From positions 1 to 54,036 of the forward strand of contig JAUYLL010000128.1 of assembly GCA_030698375.1 (NCBI GenBank): a stretch of 54,036 bases of DNA. The letters are read 5' to 3'. Each line of letters begins with the position of its first letter. The first letter of the stretch is position 1. The position numbers and the translations under genes were made by a program. Below the pieces are notes generated by a model. It searched no databases. It saw only the letters and a list, made by a program, of their open reading frames with translations, and had not been told where the DNA came from. The stretch is from Nocardioides sp. Lineage in GTDB: Bacteria; Actinomycetota; Actinomycetes; Propionibacteriales; Nocardioidaceae. This document shows positions 26,336-35,676 of the stretch, one piece after another.

Positions 26336-26401
26336 CTTGAGTATCGGACACCGGTGGTGAGGCCTGAGGGGTCGTGACCGCCGAGCATGCCCGGACGCAC
26401 C

Positions 26402-26446
26402 GACGGTCGGGCCCGTCGAGACAGGGTCTCGACGGGCCCGACCGTC
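26402..26446 (-). terminator. Perfect 21-bp hairpin after the fatty-acid oxidation operon
   Basis: Arms 26402-26422 and 26426-26446 pair perfectly around a 3-base loop (AGG). It is 24 bases past the stop at 26471. There is no U tract, but stem length and position make it a strong terminator candidate. Confidence 0.75.
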
Positions 26447-26470
26447 ACGGTGCGGGTGGAGCGGGGTGGC

Positions 26471-28669
26471 TCAGGAGGGGAACGTCTCGCCCTTCTCCGC
26501 CATCGCCACGAGGTACGGCGTCGGCTCGAACCGCTCGCCGTAGTGCTTGGCCAGCTCCCGGGCCCGGTCGACGAACCCACTCAGGCCACGGCGGCCGCTG
26601 TGGTCCTCGTAGCCGACCATGTACTGCGCGGTGCCACCGGTGGGCGGCGGGTAGCCGATGCCCATGATCGCGCCGATGTTGGCCGCGGCGGAGGAGGTGA
26701 GGACCCCCTCCTCGAAGCACTTGGCGGTCTCCAGGGCCTCGATGACCATCAGCCGGTCGCGCAGGTCCTCGATGGAGGGCTGCTCCTCGGCGGTCGGGAA
26801 GCGCTCGGTGAGCTCGTCCCAGAAGCCGAGGCGCTTGCCACTCTCGTCGTAGTCGTAGAACCCGGCGCCGCGCAGCCGGCCCGGACGACCGGTCTCGATC
26901 ATCGCGTCGATGACCTGCTCGGCAGGGTGCGGGTCGTAGCTGCCGCCGGCCTTCTCCACGCTCGCCTTGGTGGCGTTGCGGATCTTGGCCATCAGCTCCA
27001 TGTTCAGCTCGTCGCTGAGCTGGAGGGTGCCGACCGGGTAGCCGGCCTGGGTGGCGGCCCGCTCGATGCTGTACGGGTTCACGCCCTCGGCGAGCATCGC
27101 GATGCCCTCGTTGACGAAGGTCCCGATCACCCGGCTGGTGTAGAAGCCACGGCTGTCGTTGACGACGATCGGGGTCTTCTTCAGCTGCTGGACCACGTCG
27201 ATGGCCTTGGCGATCGCGGCCTCGGAGGTGTGCTCACCGCGGATGATCTCCACCAGCGGCATCTTGTCGACGGGCGAGAAGAAGTGCAGGCCCACGAAGT
27301 CGGCCGGCCGGTCCACCGAGGAGGAGAGCTCGGTGATCGGCAGGGTCGAGGTGTTGGAGCACAGCAGGGCGTCGTCGTTGACGACCTCGAGCACCTCGGC
27401 GAACACCTTCGCCTTGAGCTCGGGGTCCTCGAAGACGGCCTCGATGACCAGGTCACAGCCGGCAAGGTCGGCGGCGTCGCCGGTCGGGTGGATCCGGGCC
27501 AGCAGCTCCTCGCGCTTCTCGGGCGTCGACTTCCCGCGGTCGACTGCCTTGTCCAGGATCTTCTGGCTGTAGGCCTTGCCCTTCTCGGCGTTCTCGGTGC
27601 TGATGTCCTTGAGGACGACCTGCATGCCGGCGCGGGCACAGGAGTAGGCGATGCCCGCCCCCATCATCCCGGCGCCCAGCACGCCCACCTTGGTGGCGCT
27701 GAACTTGTCGTGGCCCTCGGGACGCAGCTTGGTGCCGTTGAGCGCCTGCAGGTCGAAGAAGAACGCCTGGATCATGTTCTTGGCGTTCTGGCCGGTGACC
27801 AGACCGGTGAAGTAGCGCGACTCGATGCGCGAGGCGGTGTCGAAGTCGACCTGCGCACCCTCGACCGCGGCGGACATGATCGCCTTCGGCGCCGGGTAGT
27901 TCGCGCCCTTGAGCTGCTTGCGCAGCATCGCCGGGAAGGCCGGGAGGAAGCCGGCGAGCGCCGGGGACCTCGGCGTACCGCCGGGCATCTTGTAGCCCTT
28001 GCGGTCCCAGGCCTGGACGCCCGCGTCCTCGTCACCCGCGACGCTCTGGATCCACGCCTTCGCGGCGGGCACGAGCTCGTCGGCGCTGGAGACCAGCTCG
28101 TCGACGAGGCCCTTCTCCTTGGCCTGGGCGGCCTTGAACTGCTTGCCCTCGAGGAGCACGTCGAGCAGGGCCGACTGCAGGCCGAGCAGGCGCACGGTGC
28201 GGGTCACGCCGCCACCGCCGGGCAGCAGGCCGAGGGAGACCTCGGGCAAACCGACGACGACACCGGGGCCGTCGACGGCGATGCGGCGGTTGGTGGCGAG
28301 GCAGATCTCGAAGCCACCGCCGAGCGCGGCGCCGTTGATGCAGGAGACGACCGGGACGGGCAGCTTCTCCAGGCGACGCAGCTGTGACTTGACCGACTCG
28401 ACCATCGCGAAGGCGTCCTCGGCCTGCTCGGGGCCGATGTCCTTCATCGCGTTCAGGTTGCCGCCGGCGAAGAAGGTCTTCTTCGCGGAGGTGATGACGA
28501 CGCCGGTGAGGCCGTCCTCGGACTCGAGGCGGTCCAGGACCGTGGCCATCGAGGTGCGGTACAGGTCGTTCATGGTGTTGGCGCTGGCGGTCGGGTCGTC
28601 GAGGACCAGGGTGACGACGCCGTCGTCGCCGCGCTCGTAGCGGATCGCGCTCTCGGTGTTCTCGCTCAT
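26471..28669 (-). CDS. Enoyl-CoA hydratase / 3-hydroxyacyl-CoA dehydrogenase (FadB/FadJ-type)
   Basis: The 732-residue bifunctional enzyme has an N-terminal crotonase domain ([43 protein letters not shown]). The NAD-binding domain is [20 protein letters not shown], followed by [17 protein letters not shown] and the C-terminal 3-hydroxyacyl-CoA dehydrogenase domain. It carries out the middle two steps of beta-oxidation. The thiolase that completes the cycle is encoded 60 bases upstream on the same strand. Confidence 0.92.
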   Translation of the reverse strand: MSENTESAIRYERGDDGVVTLVLDDPTASANTMNDLYRTSMATVLDRLESEDGLTGVVITSAKKTFFAGGNLNAMKDIGPEQAEDAFAMVESVKSQLRRLEKLPVPVVSCINGAALGGGFEICLATNRRIAVDGPGVVVGLPEVSLGLLPGGGGVTRTVRLLGLQSALLDVLLEGKQFKAAQAKEKGLVDELVSSADELVPAAKAWIQSVAGDEDAGVQAWDRKGYKMPGGTPRSPALAGFLPAFPAMLRKQLKGANYPAPKAIMSAAVEGAQVDFDTASRIESRYFTGLVTGQNAKNMIQAFFFDLQALNGTKLRPEGHDKFSATKVGVLGAGMMGAGIAYSCARAGMQVVLKDISTENAEKGKAYSQKILDKAVDRGKSTPEKREELLARIHPTGDAADLAGCDLVIEAVFEDPELKAKVFAEVLEVVNDDALLCSNTSTLPITELSSSVDRPADFVGLHFFSPVDKMPLVEIIRGEHTSEAAIAKAIDVVQQLKKTPIVVNDSRGFYTSRVIGTFVNEGIAMLAEGVNPYSIERAATQAGYPVGTLQLSDELNMELMAKIRNATKASVEKAGGSYDPHPAEQVIDAMIETGRPGRLRGAGFYDYDESGKRLGFWDELTERFPTAEEQPSIEDLRDRLMVIEALETAKCFEEGVLTSSAAANIGAIMGIGYPPPTGGTAQYMVGYEDHSGRRGLSGFVDRARELAKHYGERFEPTPYLVAMAEKGETFPS

Positions 28670-28729
28670 GTCTCTCTTCTCTGTCTCGAAAGTGTGGGGG
28701 GACCTTGCGGTCCGCGATCGTCTAAGGGG

Positions 28730-29950
28730 TCAGACCCGCTCGACGATCGTCGCGATGCCCATGCCGCCGCCGACGCAGAGCGTGGCGAGGCCGCGGCGCA
28801 GGTCGCGTCGCTCGAGCTCGTCGATGAGGGTGCCGAGGATCATCGCGCCGGTGGCGCCCAGCGGGTGGCCCATGGCGATCGAGCCACCGTTGACGTTGGT
28901 GATCTCGTCGGTGATGCCCATGTCGCGCATGAACCGCATCGCGACGGCGGCGAACGCCTCGTTGATCTCGAACAGGTCGATGTCGCCGACCTCGAGACCG
29001 TCCTTGGCCAGCGCCTTGCGGGCCGCCGGGGCGGGGCCGGTGAGCATGATCGTCGGGTCGGCACCGGAGACCGCGGTGGCCACGATGCGGGCGCGCGGGG
29101 TGAGGCCGAGGTCCTTGCCGGCCTGCTCGTTGCCGATCAGGGTCAGCGCGGCCCCGTCGACGATGCCCGAGGAGTTGCCGGCGTGGTGGACGTGGTCGAT
29201 CTTCTCGACCCAGTGGTACTTCTCCAGCGCGACGTTGTCGAAGCCCGCCTGGTCGCCGATCCCGGCGAACGAGGGGTTGAGCTTGGACAGCGAGGCCACG
29301 GTGGTGCCGGGCTTGATGAACTCATCGCGCTCCAGGACGGTGAGGCCGTTGGCGTCCTTCACCGGGACGATCGACTTCGCGAAGCGACCGTCGTTCCACG
29401 CCGCGTCGGCGCGGGCGTTGGACTGGGCGGCGTACGCGTCGACGTCCTCGCGGGTCCAGCCCTCGAGGGTGGCGATCAGGTCGGCGCCGATGCCCTGCGG
29501 CACGAAGCCGGTGGCGAACGCGGTGGCCGGGTCGGAGGCCCAGGCGCCGCCGTCGCTGCCCATGGCCACGCGGCTCATGGACTCCACGCCGCCGGCGATG
29601 ATCAGGTCCTCGAAGCCGGAGCGGACGCGCTGCGCGCCCTGGTTGACGGCCTCGAGGCCGGAGGCACAGAAGCGGTTGAGCTGCACGCCGGCGACGGTGT
29701 CGGGGTAGCCCGCGGCGAGCGCGGAGGTCTTGGCGATGTCGCCGCCCTGGTCGCCGATGGGGCTGACCACGCCGAGGATCACGTCGTCGACGCGCTCGGG
29801 GTCGAGCCCGGGGTTGCGCTCCTTCACCGCGTCGAGCAGGCCGACGACGAGGTCGACGGGCTTCACCTCATGCAGGGAGCCCTTTGCCTTGCCGGTGCCG
29901 CGGGGGGTGCGGAGTGCGTCGTACACGAATGCTTCGGGGGCCTCAGCCAT
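28730..29950 (-). CDS. Acetyl-CoA C-acyltransferase (thiolase, FadA-like)
   Basis: The 406-residue thiolase begins [18 protein letters not shown]. The nucleophile is Cys95 in [15 protein letters not shown], with the His motif [13 protein letters not shown], the loop [16 protein letters not shown] and the C-terminal Cys in [10 protein letters not shown]. It cleaves 3-ketoacyl-CoA. It forms an operon with the FadB/FadJ-type gene downstream and diverges from the MerR regulator gene. Confidence 0.92.
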   Translation of the reverse strand: MAEAPEAFVYDALRTPRGTGKAKGSLHEVKPVDLVVGLLDAVKERNPGLDPERVDDVILGVVSPIGDQGGDIAKTSALAAGYPDTVAGVQLNRFCASGLEAVNQGAQRVRSGFEDLIIAGGVESMSRVAMGSDGGAWASDPATAFATGFVPQGIGADLIATLEGWTREDVDAYAAQSNARADAAWNDGRFAKSIVPVKDANGLTVLERDEFIKPGTTVASLSKLNPSFAGIGDQAGFDNVALEKYHWVEKIDHVHHAGNSSGIVDGAALTLIGNEQAGKDLGLTPRARIVATAVSGADPTIMLTGPAPAARKALAKDGLEVGDIDLFEINEAFAAVAMRFMRDMGITDEITNVNGGSIAMGHPLGATGAMILGTLIDELERRDLRRGLATLCVGGGMGIATIVERV

Positions 29951-29977
29951 GAATCGTCCCAACTGTTCGGGGGGTGG

Positions 29978-29997
29978 TGTGACAGTCGATTGTGACA
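29978..29997. promoter_or_regulatory. Direct repeats TGTGACA in the thiolase/MerR divergent promoter
   Basis: TGTGACA occurs at 29978-29984 and 29991-29997, 13 bases apart. On the minus strand a TTGAGA/CACAAT pair with an 18-base spacer covers this region. MerR regulators often act at promoters with such long spacers. Confidence 0.4.
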
Positions 29998-30100
29998 CCA
30001 ATACTGTTAACGTCTCAACGGGGTCCACATCACATCGTGCTCGTCTCGAGCCGATGATGCACGCGCGGGGCCTCAGCACTGGTCAGGAAGGGGTACGGCG

Positions 30101-30817
30101 ATGGACGGGCTGATGACCCTCGAGGAGCTGACCGACCGCGCCGCGACGAGCGTGCGCAACGTCCGCTTCTACACCTCCAAGGGCCTGCTCCCGCCGCCGA
30201 TCCGCCGCGGCCGATCCGGCTTCTACAGCGCCGACCACCTCGCCCGGCTGGAGATGGTTCGCGAGCTGCAGCTGCACGGGTTCACGCTCGCCGCGATCGA
30301 GAAGTACCTCGCCCGGCTGCCCGAGGACGCCACCCCCGAGACCATCGCGCTGCACCGCACCCTGCTCGCCCCCTGGATGCCCGACCTGCCCGAGACCGTC
30401 TCCCGACGCGAGCTCGACAAGCGCGCCGGCCGGACGCTCAGCGACGACGAACTCGACACCCTCCACGCTCTCGGCATCGTCTTCCCGACCAAGTCCGGGC
30501 AGTACCAGGTCGCCACCGGTCACCTCTCCGTCGGCTTCTCCATGCTCGACCTCGGCATGCCGCTCGAGGCTGCGCTGGCCGCCAACGACGTCTTCCAGCG
30601 GCACGGCCGCGCGCTGGCCGAGGAGCTCACCGAGGTCTTCCGTACCAAGGTCTGGCCGGCCTACAAGGCGGCGTACGACGAGCGCGACACCTCCCCGGAG
30701 AAGCTTCAGGAGATCATCGAGCGCTACAAGCCGGTCACCGTGCAGGCGCTCGTCGCCGCCTTCGAGGCCGGCGTCGACGAGCAGAAGCGGCGCACCATCG
30801 CCAAGCGCGCGCGATAG
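30101..30817 (+). CDS. MerR-family transcriptional regulator
   Basis: The 238-residue protein has an N-terminal MerR winged helix (MTLEELTDRAATSVRNVRFY, GLLPPPIRRGRSGFYSADHL) and a longer-than-usual effector domain without metal-binding cysteines. AGGAAGGGG precedes the ATG. Its divergent position suggests it controls the thiolase-FadB/FadJ operon in response to a fatty acid or acyl-CoA. That role is inferred from position only. Confidence 0.85.
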   Translation: MDGLMTLEELTDRAATSVRNVRFYTSKGLLPPPIRRGRSGFYSADHLARLEMVRELQLHGFTLAAIEKYLARLPEDATPETIALHRTLLAPWMPDLPETVSRRELDKRAGRTLSDDELDTLHALGIVFPTKSGQYQVATGHLSVGFSMLDLGMPLEAALAANDVFQRHGRALAEELTEVFRTKVWPAYKAAYDERDTSPEKLQEIIERYKPVTVQALVAAFEAGVDEQKRRTIAKRAR

Positions 30818-30823
30818 GCGTTG

Positions 30824-30853
30824 GTTGAGTCCCCGGCCGGCCGGGGACTCAAC
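30824..30853. terminator. Perfect 30-bp palindrome between convergent genes
   Basis: A perfect 30-base palindrome with core CCCCGGCCGGCCGGGG lies 6 bases after the MerR stop and 6 bases before the racemase stop, so it can serve as a two-way terminator. A diverged copy (26 of 30) lies inside the AtuA-like gene at 11049-11078, which suggests a dispersed repeat family. Confidence 0.7.
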
Positions 30854-30859
30854 ACCCCC

Positions 30860-32017
30860 TCAGACCTGGACGGCGACCCCGTCGGCGAGGAGCTGGTCGA
30901 CGTCGGGGATGCCCCAGGCCTCGAGGGCCTCGCGGGTGTGGCTGCCGGCCTCGGGGCTGGGCGGGAGACCGAGGGACGACTCAGTGCGGGAGAACCGGGG
31001 CGCGGGGACGGGCTGGAGCAGGCCCTCGTGCTCGACGAAGACACCGCGCGCCTTCATGTGCGGGTGGTCGGCGGCCTCGGTGATCGGGATGATCGCCGCG
31101 ACGCAGGCGTCAGTGCCCTCGAAGACCTCGGTCCACTCGGCCTGGGTGCGCGAGGCGAACCGCTCGGTGAACAACTTCCGCATCTCGTCGTACCGGTCGA
31201 GCTCGAACTGGCCGGGCACCTCCTCAGCCACGCCGAGCAGGTCGATGAAGGCGGCGAAGAACTGCGGCTCGAGGGCGCCGACCGACATGTGCTTGCCGTC
31301 GGAGGTCTCGTAGATGTCGTAGAACGGCGCGCCGCCGTCGAGCAGGTTGACCGCCCGCTCCTCGCGGAACTCCCCGCCCGCGAGGAACCCGGCGGTCATC
31401 GCGTTCAGGTGCGAGGTGCCGTCGACGATGGCCGCGTCGACGACCTGCCCCTGGCCGGAGGTCTTTGCCTCCAGCAGTGCGGCGAGGATGCCGATGACGA
31501 GGTACGTCGACCCGCCACCGAAGTCACCGAGCAGGTTGCCCGGGAAGTGTGGGCGGGCCTTGTCCTGGCCCAGCCCGAACAGCGCGCCGGTGATGGCGAT
31601 GTAGTTCATGTCGTGGCCCGCGGACTGCGCGAACGGCCCGTCCTGGCCCCACCCGGTCATCCGGCCGTAGACCAGCCGCGGGTTGCGCGCGGCGCAGTCC
31701 TCCGGGCCGATGCCGAGCCGCTCGGTGACACCCGGCCGCATCCCCTCCACGAGTACGTCGGCCTGCTCGACGAGCTTCAGCACGGTCTCGACCGCCTCGG
31801 GCTTCTTCAGGTCCAGCGCCACGCTGGGCCGGCCACGGTTGAGGACGTTGTGCGCACCCCCGGCGAGCGGCTGGCCGCCGGGGCGCTCGACGCGGATCAC
31901 GTCGGCGCCGAGGTCGGCGAGCATCATGCAGGCGTGCGGCCCGGGCCCGATCCCGGCGATCTCGACGACCTTGACGCCGGCCAGTGGTCCGGTGCCCTGT
32001 CCCAGTGCGAAACTCAT
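30860..32017 (-). CDS. CaiB/BaiF CoA-transferase family, alpha-methylacyl-CoA racemase-like
   Basis: The 385-residue protein has AGIGPGPHACMMLADLGADV, LDLKKPEAVE and SAGHDMNYIAITGAL, which contains the catalytic-His region of AMACR enzymes. It also has GNLLGDFGGGSTYLVIG. AMACR interconverts 2R- and 2S-methylacyl-CoA so that branched chains and sterol side chains can enter beta-oxidation. It lies next to the beta-oxidation operon but converges with the MerR gene. A CATGAT box at 32024-32029 is six bases before the ATG. Confidence 0.9.
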   Translation of the reverse strand: MSFALGQGTGPLAGVKVVEIAGIGPGPHACMMLADLGADVIRVERPGGQPLAGGAHNVLNRGRPSVALDLKKPEAVETVLKLVEQADVLVEGMRPGVTERLGIGPEDCAARNPRLVYGRMTGWGQDGPFAQSAGHDMNYIAITGALFGLGQDKARPHFPGNLLGDFGGGSTYLVIGILAALLEAKTSGQGQVVDAAIVDGTSHLNAMTAGFLAGGEFREERAVNLLDGGAPFYDIYETSDGKHMSVGALEPQFFAAFIDLLGVAEEVPGQFELDRYDEMRKLFTERFASRTQAEWTEVFEGTDACVAAIIPITEAADHPHMKARGVFVEHEGLLQPVPAPRFSRTESSLGLPPSPEAGSHTREALEAWGIPDVDQLLADGVAVQV

Positions 32018-32023
32018 GCCCGC

Positions 32024-32029
32024 ATCATG
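32024..32029 (-). promoter_or_regulatory. Possible -10 box of a leaderless racemase gene
   Basis: CATGAT on the minus strand is followed by six bases and the ATG at 32017; the first base departs from consensus. Confidence 0.35.
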
Positions 32030-32070
32030 ACACCGCTGCTGTCACGGTGGGCAGGGTGTCCCGCCCTCGG

Positions 32071-32523
32071 TCAGGCGAGCAGCCGGGCGAGGTGGTCGAC
32101 GGCGAACGCGTAACCGTGCACCCCGGCCCCGGCGACGACCGCGACGGCGATGCCGGAGACGTAGGAGTGGTGCCGGAACTCCTCGCGGGCGTGGATGTTC
32201 GACAGGTGCACCTCCACCACCGGCAGGCCGACCCCGGTCAGCGCGTCGCGGATCGCGATGCTGGTGTGGGTGAACGCCCCGGGGTTGATCACGATCCCGG
32301 CGCAGTCCTCCCGCGCGGCGTGGATCGCGTCGACCAGCACGCCCTCGTGGTTGGACTGCACGCAGCGCACCTCCCACCCCAGCGTGGCCGCACGCTCCTC
32401 GACCAACGCCTCGACGTCGGCCAGCGTGGTGGTGCCGTAGACGTCGGGCTCGCGGGTGCCGAGCAGGTTGAGGTTCGGGCCGTTGACGGCCAGCAGTCGA
32501 CGGGGCTTCGGGGACGCGCTCAC
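32071..32523 (-). CDS. aroQ: 3-dehydroquinate dehydratase, type II
   Basis: The 150-residue protein starts at GTG 32523. It has [20 protein letters not shown] with the catalytic Tyr at the end of that loop, [19 protein letters not shown] and [18 protein letters not shown] with the catalytic His. It converts 3-dehydroquinate to 3-dehydroshikimate in the shikimate pathway. It is not beside other aro genes. It lies 13 bases after the K+ channel stop and is probably co-transcribed with it. Confidence 0.93.
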   Translation of the reverse strand: MSASPKPRRLLAVNGPNLNLLGTREPDVYGTTTLADVEALVEERAATLGWEVRCVQSNHEGVLVDAIHAAREDCAGIVINPGAFTHTSIAIRDALTGVGLPVVEVHLSNIHAREEFRHHSYVSGIAVAVVAGAGVHGYAFAVDHLARLLA

Positions 32524-32536
32524 GCGCAGAAGCGTC

Positions 32537-33313
32537 TCACGCCGAGGGCCCCGGGGGCGGGTGCTGCCGACCCTCCAGCGCCTCGGCCAGCCGGGCGACC
32601 TGGTCGCGGAGCGCCGCGAGCTCGTCGGCGCGCTCGTCCTTGTCGTCCTCGGCCACCTCGGCGACCCGGTCCAGCATCCAGGAGGCCAGCGTGGCGGTCA
32701 CCGCGCCGAGGAGGGCGATGCCGCCCACCATCAGCCCGGCGGCGACGACCCGTCCCATCGTGGTGACCGGGTGGTAGTCGCCGTACCCGACCGTCGTCAT
32801 CGTGACCACCGACCACCACAGCGCCTCACCGAAGGTGGTGATGCCCGCCTCCGGCACCTCCCGCTCCGCGTCGAGCACCGCGAGCGCGGCGACGAACGAC
32901 AGGAGCGCCGCGCCCCCTGCGGTGTAGGCGACCACCTGGCCGCGGAGGCTGCTCGAGGCCCTGCGGTTGACGACGCAGAGGAGGGTGACCAGCCGCAGCA
33001 GCCTCAACGGCCGCAGGAGGGGCAGCGCGATCACGAGGAGGTCGAGGAGGTGCCGCCTGACGAAGTCGCGCCGATCCGGCGCCCGCCCGAGCCGCACGAG
33101 GTAGTCGCCTGCGAACAGTGCCCACGCCGCCCAGACGACCGCGCTGCACGCGATCGCCAGCGCGGCCGGCAGGGTCGGGTCGATGATCGGCCACGCGTAG
33201 GCGACCAGGAAGAGGACCGCGGCGCCCATCAGCGGCCACTCGGTCTTGCGAGCCCAGCGGTCCAGGCTGCTCCCGTCCCGGCGGCTCGCGCCGCGTCCCC
33301 TCCCGCGGCTCAC
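32537..33313 (-). CDS. Voltage-gated-like potassium channel, 6TM
   Basis: The 258-residue protein starts at GTG 33313, chosen for its GTGA overlap with the upstream stop. Membrane segments include [18 protein letters not shown] and a positively charged S4-like helix ([14 protein letters not shown]). The pore has the selectivity filter [12 protein letters not shown], and a coiled coil ([21 protein letters not shown]) forms the C-terminus. Family members conduct K+ across the cytoplasmic membrane. No RCK domain is present. Confidence 0.88.
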   Translation of the reverse strand: MSRGRGRGASRRDGSSLDRWARKTEWPLMGAAVLFLVAYAWPIIDPTLPAALAIACSAVVWAAWALFAGDYLVRLGRAPDRRDFVRRHLLDLLVIALPLLRPLRLLRLVTLLCVVNRRASSSLRGQVVAYTAGGAALLSFVAALAVLDAEREVPEAGITTFGEALWWSVVTMTTVGYGDYHPVTTMGRVVAAGLMVGGIALLGAVTATLASWMLDRVAEVAEDDKDERADELAALRDQVARLAEALEGRQHPPPGPSA

Positions 33314-33768
33314 GCCGCCGACGTCGCGAACGGGTAGCAGCCGACCACCACACCGTCGGGCGCGCGCAGCACCGCCTCCTGGGCGTGGCACTGCAGCGGC
33401 AACCGGTCGAGCACCGCCTGCCGCAGCGTCGGCGCCTCCGGCAGCGCGAGGTGCGGGATGAGGTCGGTGCCGAAGCGGGTGAGTGGGGTGTGCTCGCGGA
33501 ACCGCTGGTGCAGGTGCTGGCCAAGCCGCCGGAAGTCCGAGGCCGGGTCGGGGGCGACGTACGCCGACCCGTCAGGGAACTCGTTGACCTCGCAGAGGGT
33601 GTAGGAGAACCCCACCTGCGCCCCGAAGTACGCCGCCAGCTCGCGGTCCAGCCCCTCGTCGGGGACGCCGTGCCAGGTCAGGAAGGTCACCGTGGCGCCC
33701 GGCAGCGCACAAGACAGCTCGGCGACGGGCACGCCCACCGCGGCGGTCACCACCCCGGTCGACGTCAT
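33310..33768 (-). CDS. 2'-5' RNA ligase (2H phosphoesterase)-like protein, degenerate active site
   Basis: The 152-residue protein follows the 2H layout (ATVTFLTWHGVPDEG, FPDGSAYVAPDPASDFRRL, IPHLALPEAPTL). The first HxT motif is replaced by ATVTFL and the second reads PHLAL, so at least one catalytic His is missing and it may only bind its ligand. A TAGGCT box at 33775-33780 is six bases before the ATG, so the mRNA is leaderless. It overlaps the channel gene by 4 nt. Confidence 0.65.
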   Translation of the reverse strand: MTSTGVVTAAVGVPVAELSCALPGATVTFLTWHGVPDEGLDRELAAYFGAQVGFSYTLCEVNEFPDGSAYVAPDPASDFRRLGQHLHQRFREHTPLTRFGTDLIPHLALPEAPTLRQAVLDRLPLQCHAQEAVLRAPDGVVVGCYPFATSAA

Positions 33769-33774
33769 GACCGC

Positions 33775-33780
33775 AGCCTA
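33775..33780 (-). promoter_or_regulatory. -10 box of the leaderless 2H-like/K+ channel operon
   Basis: TAGGCT on the minus strand, six bases, then ATG at 33768. Confidence 0.55.
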
Positions 33781-33830
33781 GACCGCCGCGAGCCGCCACC
33801 GGCGGACCTCGGAGCACAGGACAGTGCGGG

Positions 33831-34313
33831 TCAGGACGCGCCGATCCCCGCAGCGACCAACCGCCGCTGGAGCACGGAGAGCCGGTCGAGGATGTCGCGG
33901 GCGCGGGCGCACATCGCGCCCATCTCCGCGGCGTCGAGGCGGTCGTCATGCACGGCTACCTCCTCGAGGACCTCCCACAGCGCGACCTGGCCCGAGACGC
34001 CGGTGCGCATCGCGTCGAACTCGACGAGGTCGGTGTCGTACTCGCGCCGGAACGGGTTGCCGTTCGGCTTCAGCCGGGCCACCCGCTCCCCGACGCTGGC
34101 GACGAAGGAGAGCACCTTGGGTGGCTCGACCCCGAGCCGCTCCATCACGCCGCGCAGCTGTTCGCGGGCGTCCGCGACGAGGGCGGTCAGCTCGGCCATC
34201 TCCCGACCGACGTCGGTGCCCCGGTGGGTGTCGGTGACGCGGCGGAACAGCGACAGGCCGCCGCCGGCGCCCATCCAGTGCTGCTCAAGGTAACGGTGCA
34301 ATGGATCGCTCAT
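33831..34313 (-). CDS. Hypothetical helical protein
   Basis: The 160-residue protein begins MSDPLHRYLEQHWMGAGGG. It is predicted largely helical (AELTALVADAREQLRGVMERL, AEMGAMCARARDILDRLSVL) with no signal peptide or membrane segment. Similar short proteins occur in actinobacteria without known function. A TAGTGG box at 34320-34325 is six bases before the ATG. I assign no function. Confidence 0.65.
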   Translation of the reverse strand: MSDPLHRYLEQHWMGAGGGLSLFRRVTDTHRGTDVGREMAELTALVADAREQLRGVMERLGVEPPKVLSFVASVGERVARLKPNGNPFRREYDTDLVEFDAMRTGVSGQVALWEVLEEVAVHDDRLDAAEMGAMCARARDILDRLSVLQRRLVAAGIGAS

Positions 34314-34319
34314 GACCCT

Positions 34320-34325
34320 CCACTA
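34320..34325 (-). promoter_or_regulatory. -10 box of a leaderless hypothetical gene
   Basis: TAGTGG on the minus strand, six bases, then ATG at 34313. Confidence 0.4.
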
Positions 34326-34342
34326 CCCGCGGACCACCTGGC

Positions 34343-34867
34343 TCACCCCTCGCGCCGGTCCTCCTGCGTGGTGCAGTTGCCCTGCTCCTGCAGGCCGCGG
34401 GCCTCGGTGCACCGCTTGGTCCGCCGGTCGACACCCGAGACCACGACGGCGCCGTGGTCCTCGGTGATCGTCAGCTCCCCGGGACCCTCGACGACGTAGG
34501 TGGCATAGACCGGGTCGACCTCCAGGCCGGAGGTGATCAGCCGGAAGGTAGCGGACTGGCCGGTGCGCAGGGCGTTGGCGATGCAGAGCTCCCCGGCGGC
34601 GAGGGTGTCGTCCTGGCTGCCGGGCTCGGCCTCGGCGTCGGTCTGGTCCAGCAGGCCGCAGTCGATGCCGACGACCTCGAACCCGGCCGGCGTCCCACCC
34701 TCGCCGGGCTCGGTCGGCGAGCCGGTCGGCTCCTCGGACGCGCTCGGGCTCGGCGAGCTCGCGGTCGGGTCGGCCCTCGGCGCCGCCTCCGGCTCGTCGT
34801 CACCCGAGCAGCCCGCCGCCAGCACGGCCAGCACCCCGGCGACCGCCGTCACCCGGCCTGCGCGCAT
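34343..34867 (-). CDS. Lipoprotein of unknown function
   Basis: The 174-residue protein starts at ATG 34867 behind GAGGAGG. Its signal peptide ends in the lipobox LAAGC. A Pro/Ser/Glu-rich stalk (TASSPSPSASEEPTGSPTEP) follows. The compact C-terminal domain has four cysteines (GIDCGLL, GELCIAN, TKRCTEA, QGNCTTQ), probably forming two disulfides outside the membrane. The family is not recognised. Confidence 0.75.
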   Translation of the reverse strand: MRAGRVTAVAGVLAVLAAGCSGDDEPEAAPRADPTASSPSPSASEEPTGSPTEPGEGGTPAGFEVVGIDCGLLDQTDAEAEPGSQDDTLAAGELCIANALRTGQSATFRLITSGLEVDPVYATYVVEGPGELTITEDHGAVVVSGVDRRTKRCTEARGLQEQGNCTTQEDRREG

Positions 34868-34921
34868 CCCTGCCTCCTCGTAGTCCTGCTCTGCTTCCCT
34901 GCGACCTGATTGCATGGGGAC

Positions 34922-35656
34922 GTGGCACCCCACCCGGACCGACCTGCCCCGCCCGCCGTCACGGTGCGTCGCGCGGCGGACCGCGCCAGCACCGAGACCG
35001 CGGGCCGGCGTACCCACCACGCGTTCTCGTTCGGGTCACACTACGACCCCGCCAACGTGTCCTTCGGAGCGTTGCAGGTGCTCAACGACGACACCGTGGC
35101 CCCAGGTCACGGGTACCCCGAGCATCCGCACGTCGGCACCGAGATCGTCACCTGGGTCCTCGACGGCGGGCTGCGCCACGCCGACACCACCGGGCACGGC
35201 GGGCTGGTGGTCCCCGGCCAGGTGCAGCGCCTCTCGTCGGGCACCGGCATCCGGCACACCGAGACCTGCGACGCCGGCGCCGCCCGGTCGGTGCGGTTCG
35301 TGCAGATGTGGTTGCGCCCCGACGACCCGGACCTGCCGCCGTCGTACGCCACCCGCGAGGTCGGCGACGACCTCGCCGCCGGCGACCTGGTGCCGGTCCT
35401 CGGCGGCGGCGCGGCCGTCGGCCTCGGCACCACCGGCGCCACGCTGCACGTCGCCCGCTCCGACCGGCCGCGGACCGTCGCCCTGCCCGATGCCCCGCGC
35501 ACCCAGGTGTTCCTCGCCCGCGGCGAGGGCGACCTCGAGGGCGTCGGCGCGCTCGGCACCGGGGACGAGGTCCGGCTCACCGACGCCGGCGGTCCGGGCG
35601 GCCGGAGCCTGCGGCTCGGGGCCGGCGCCGAGGTCCTGGTCTGGACCTTCGCGTAG
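34922..35656 (+). CDS. Pirin-family bicupin
   Basis: The 244-residue protein starts at GTG 34922 (an alternative TTG is at 34910). It has FGALQVLNDDTVAPGHGYP and the metal ligands His68, His70, His112 and Glu114 (HPHVGTE and GTGIRHTET), matching pirin's iron site. Pirins include quercetin dioxygenases and redox-sensing regulators. It stands alone between the lipoprotein and multicopper oxidase genes. Confidence 0.88.
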   Translation: MAPHPDRPAPPAVTVRRAADRASTETAGRRTHHAFSFGSHYDPANVSFGALQVLNDDTVAPGHGYPEHPHVGTEIVTWVLDGGLRHADTTGHGGLVVPGQVQRLSSGTGIRHTETCDAGAARSVRFVQMWLRPDDPDLPPSYATREVGDDLAAGDLVPVLGGGAAVGLGTTGATLHVARSDRPRTVALPDAPRTQVFLARGEGDLEGVGALGTGDEVRLTDAGGPGGRSLRLGAGAEVLVWTFA

Positions 35657-35676
35657 CCCGACCGACGCTCCGTGGC

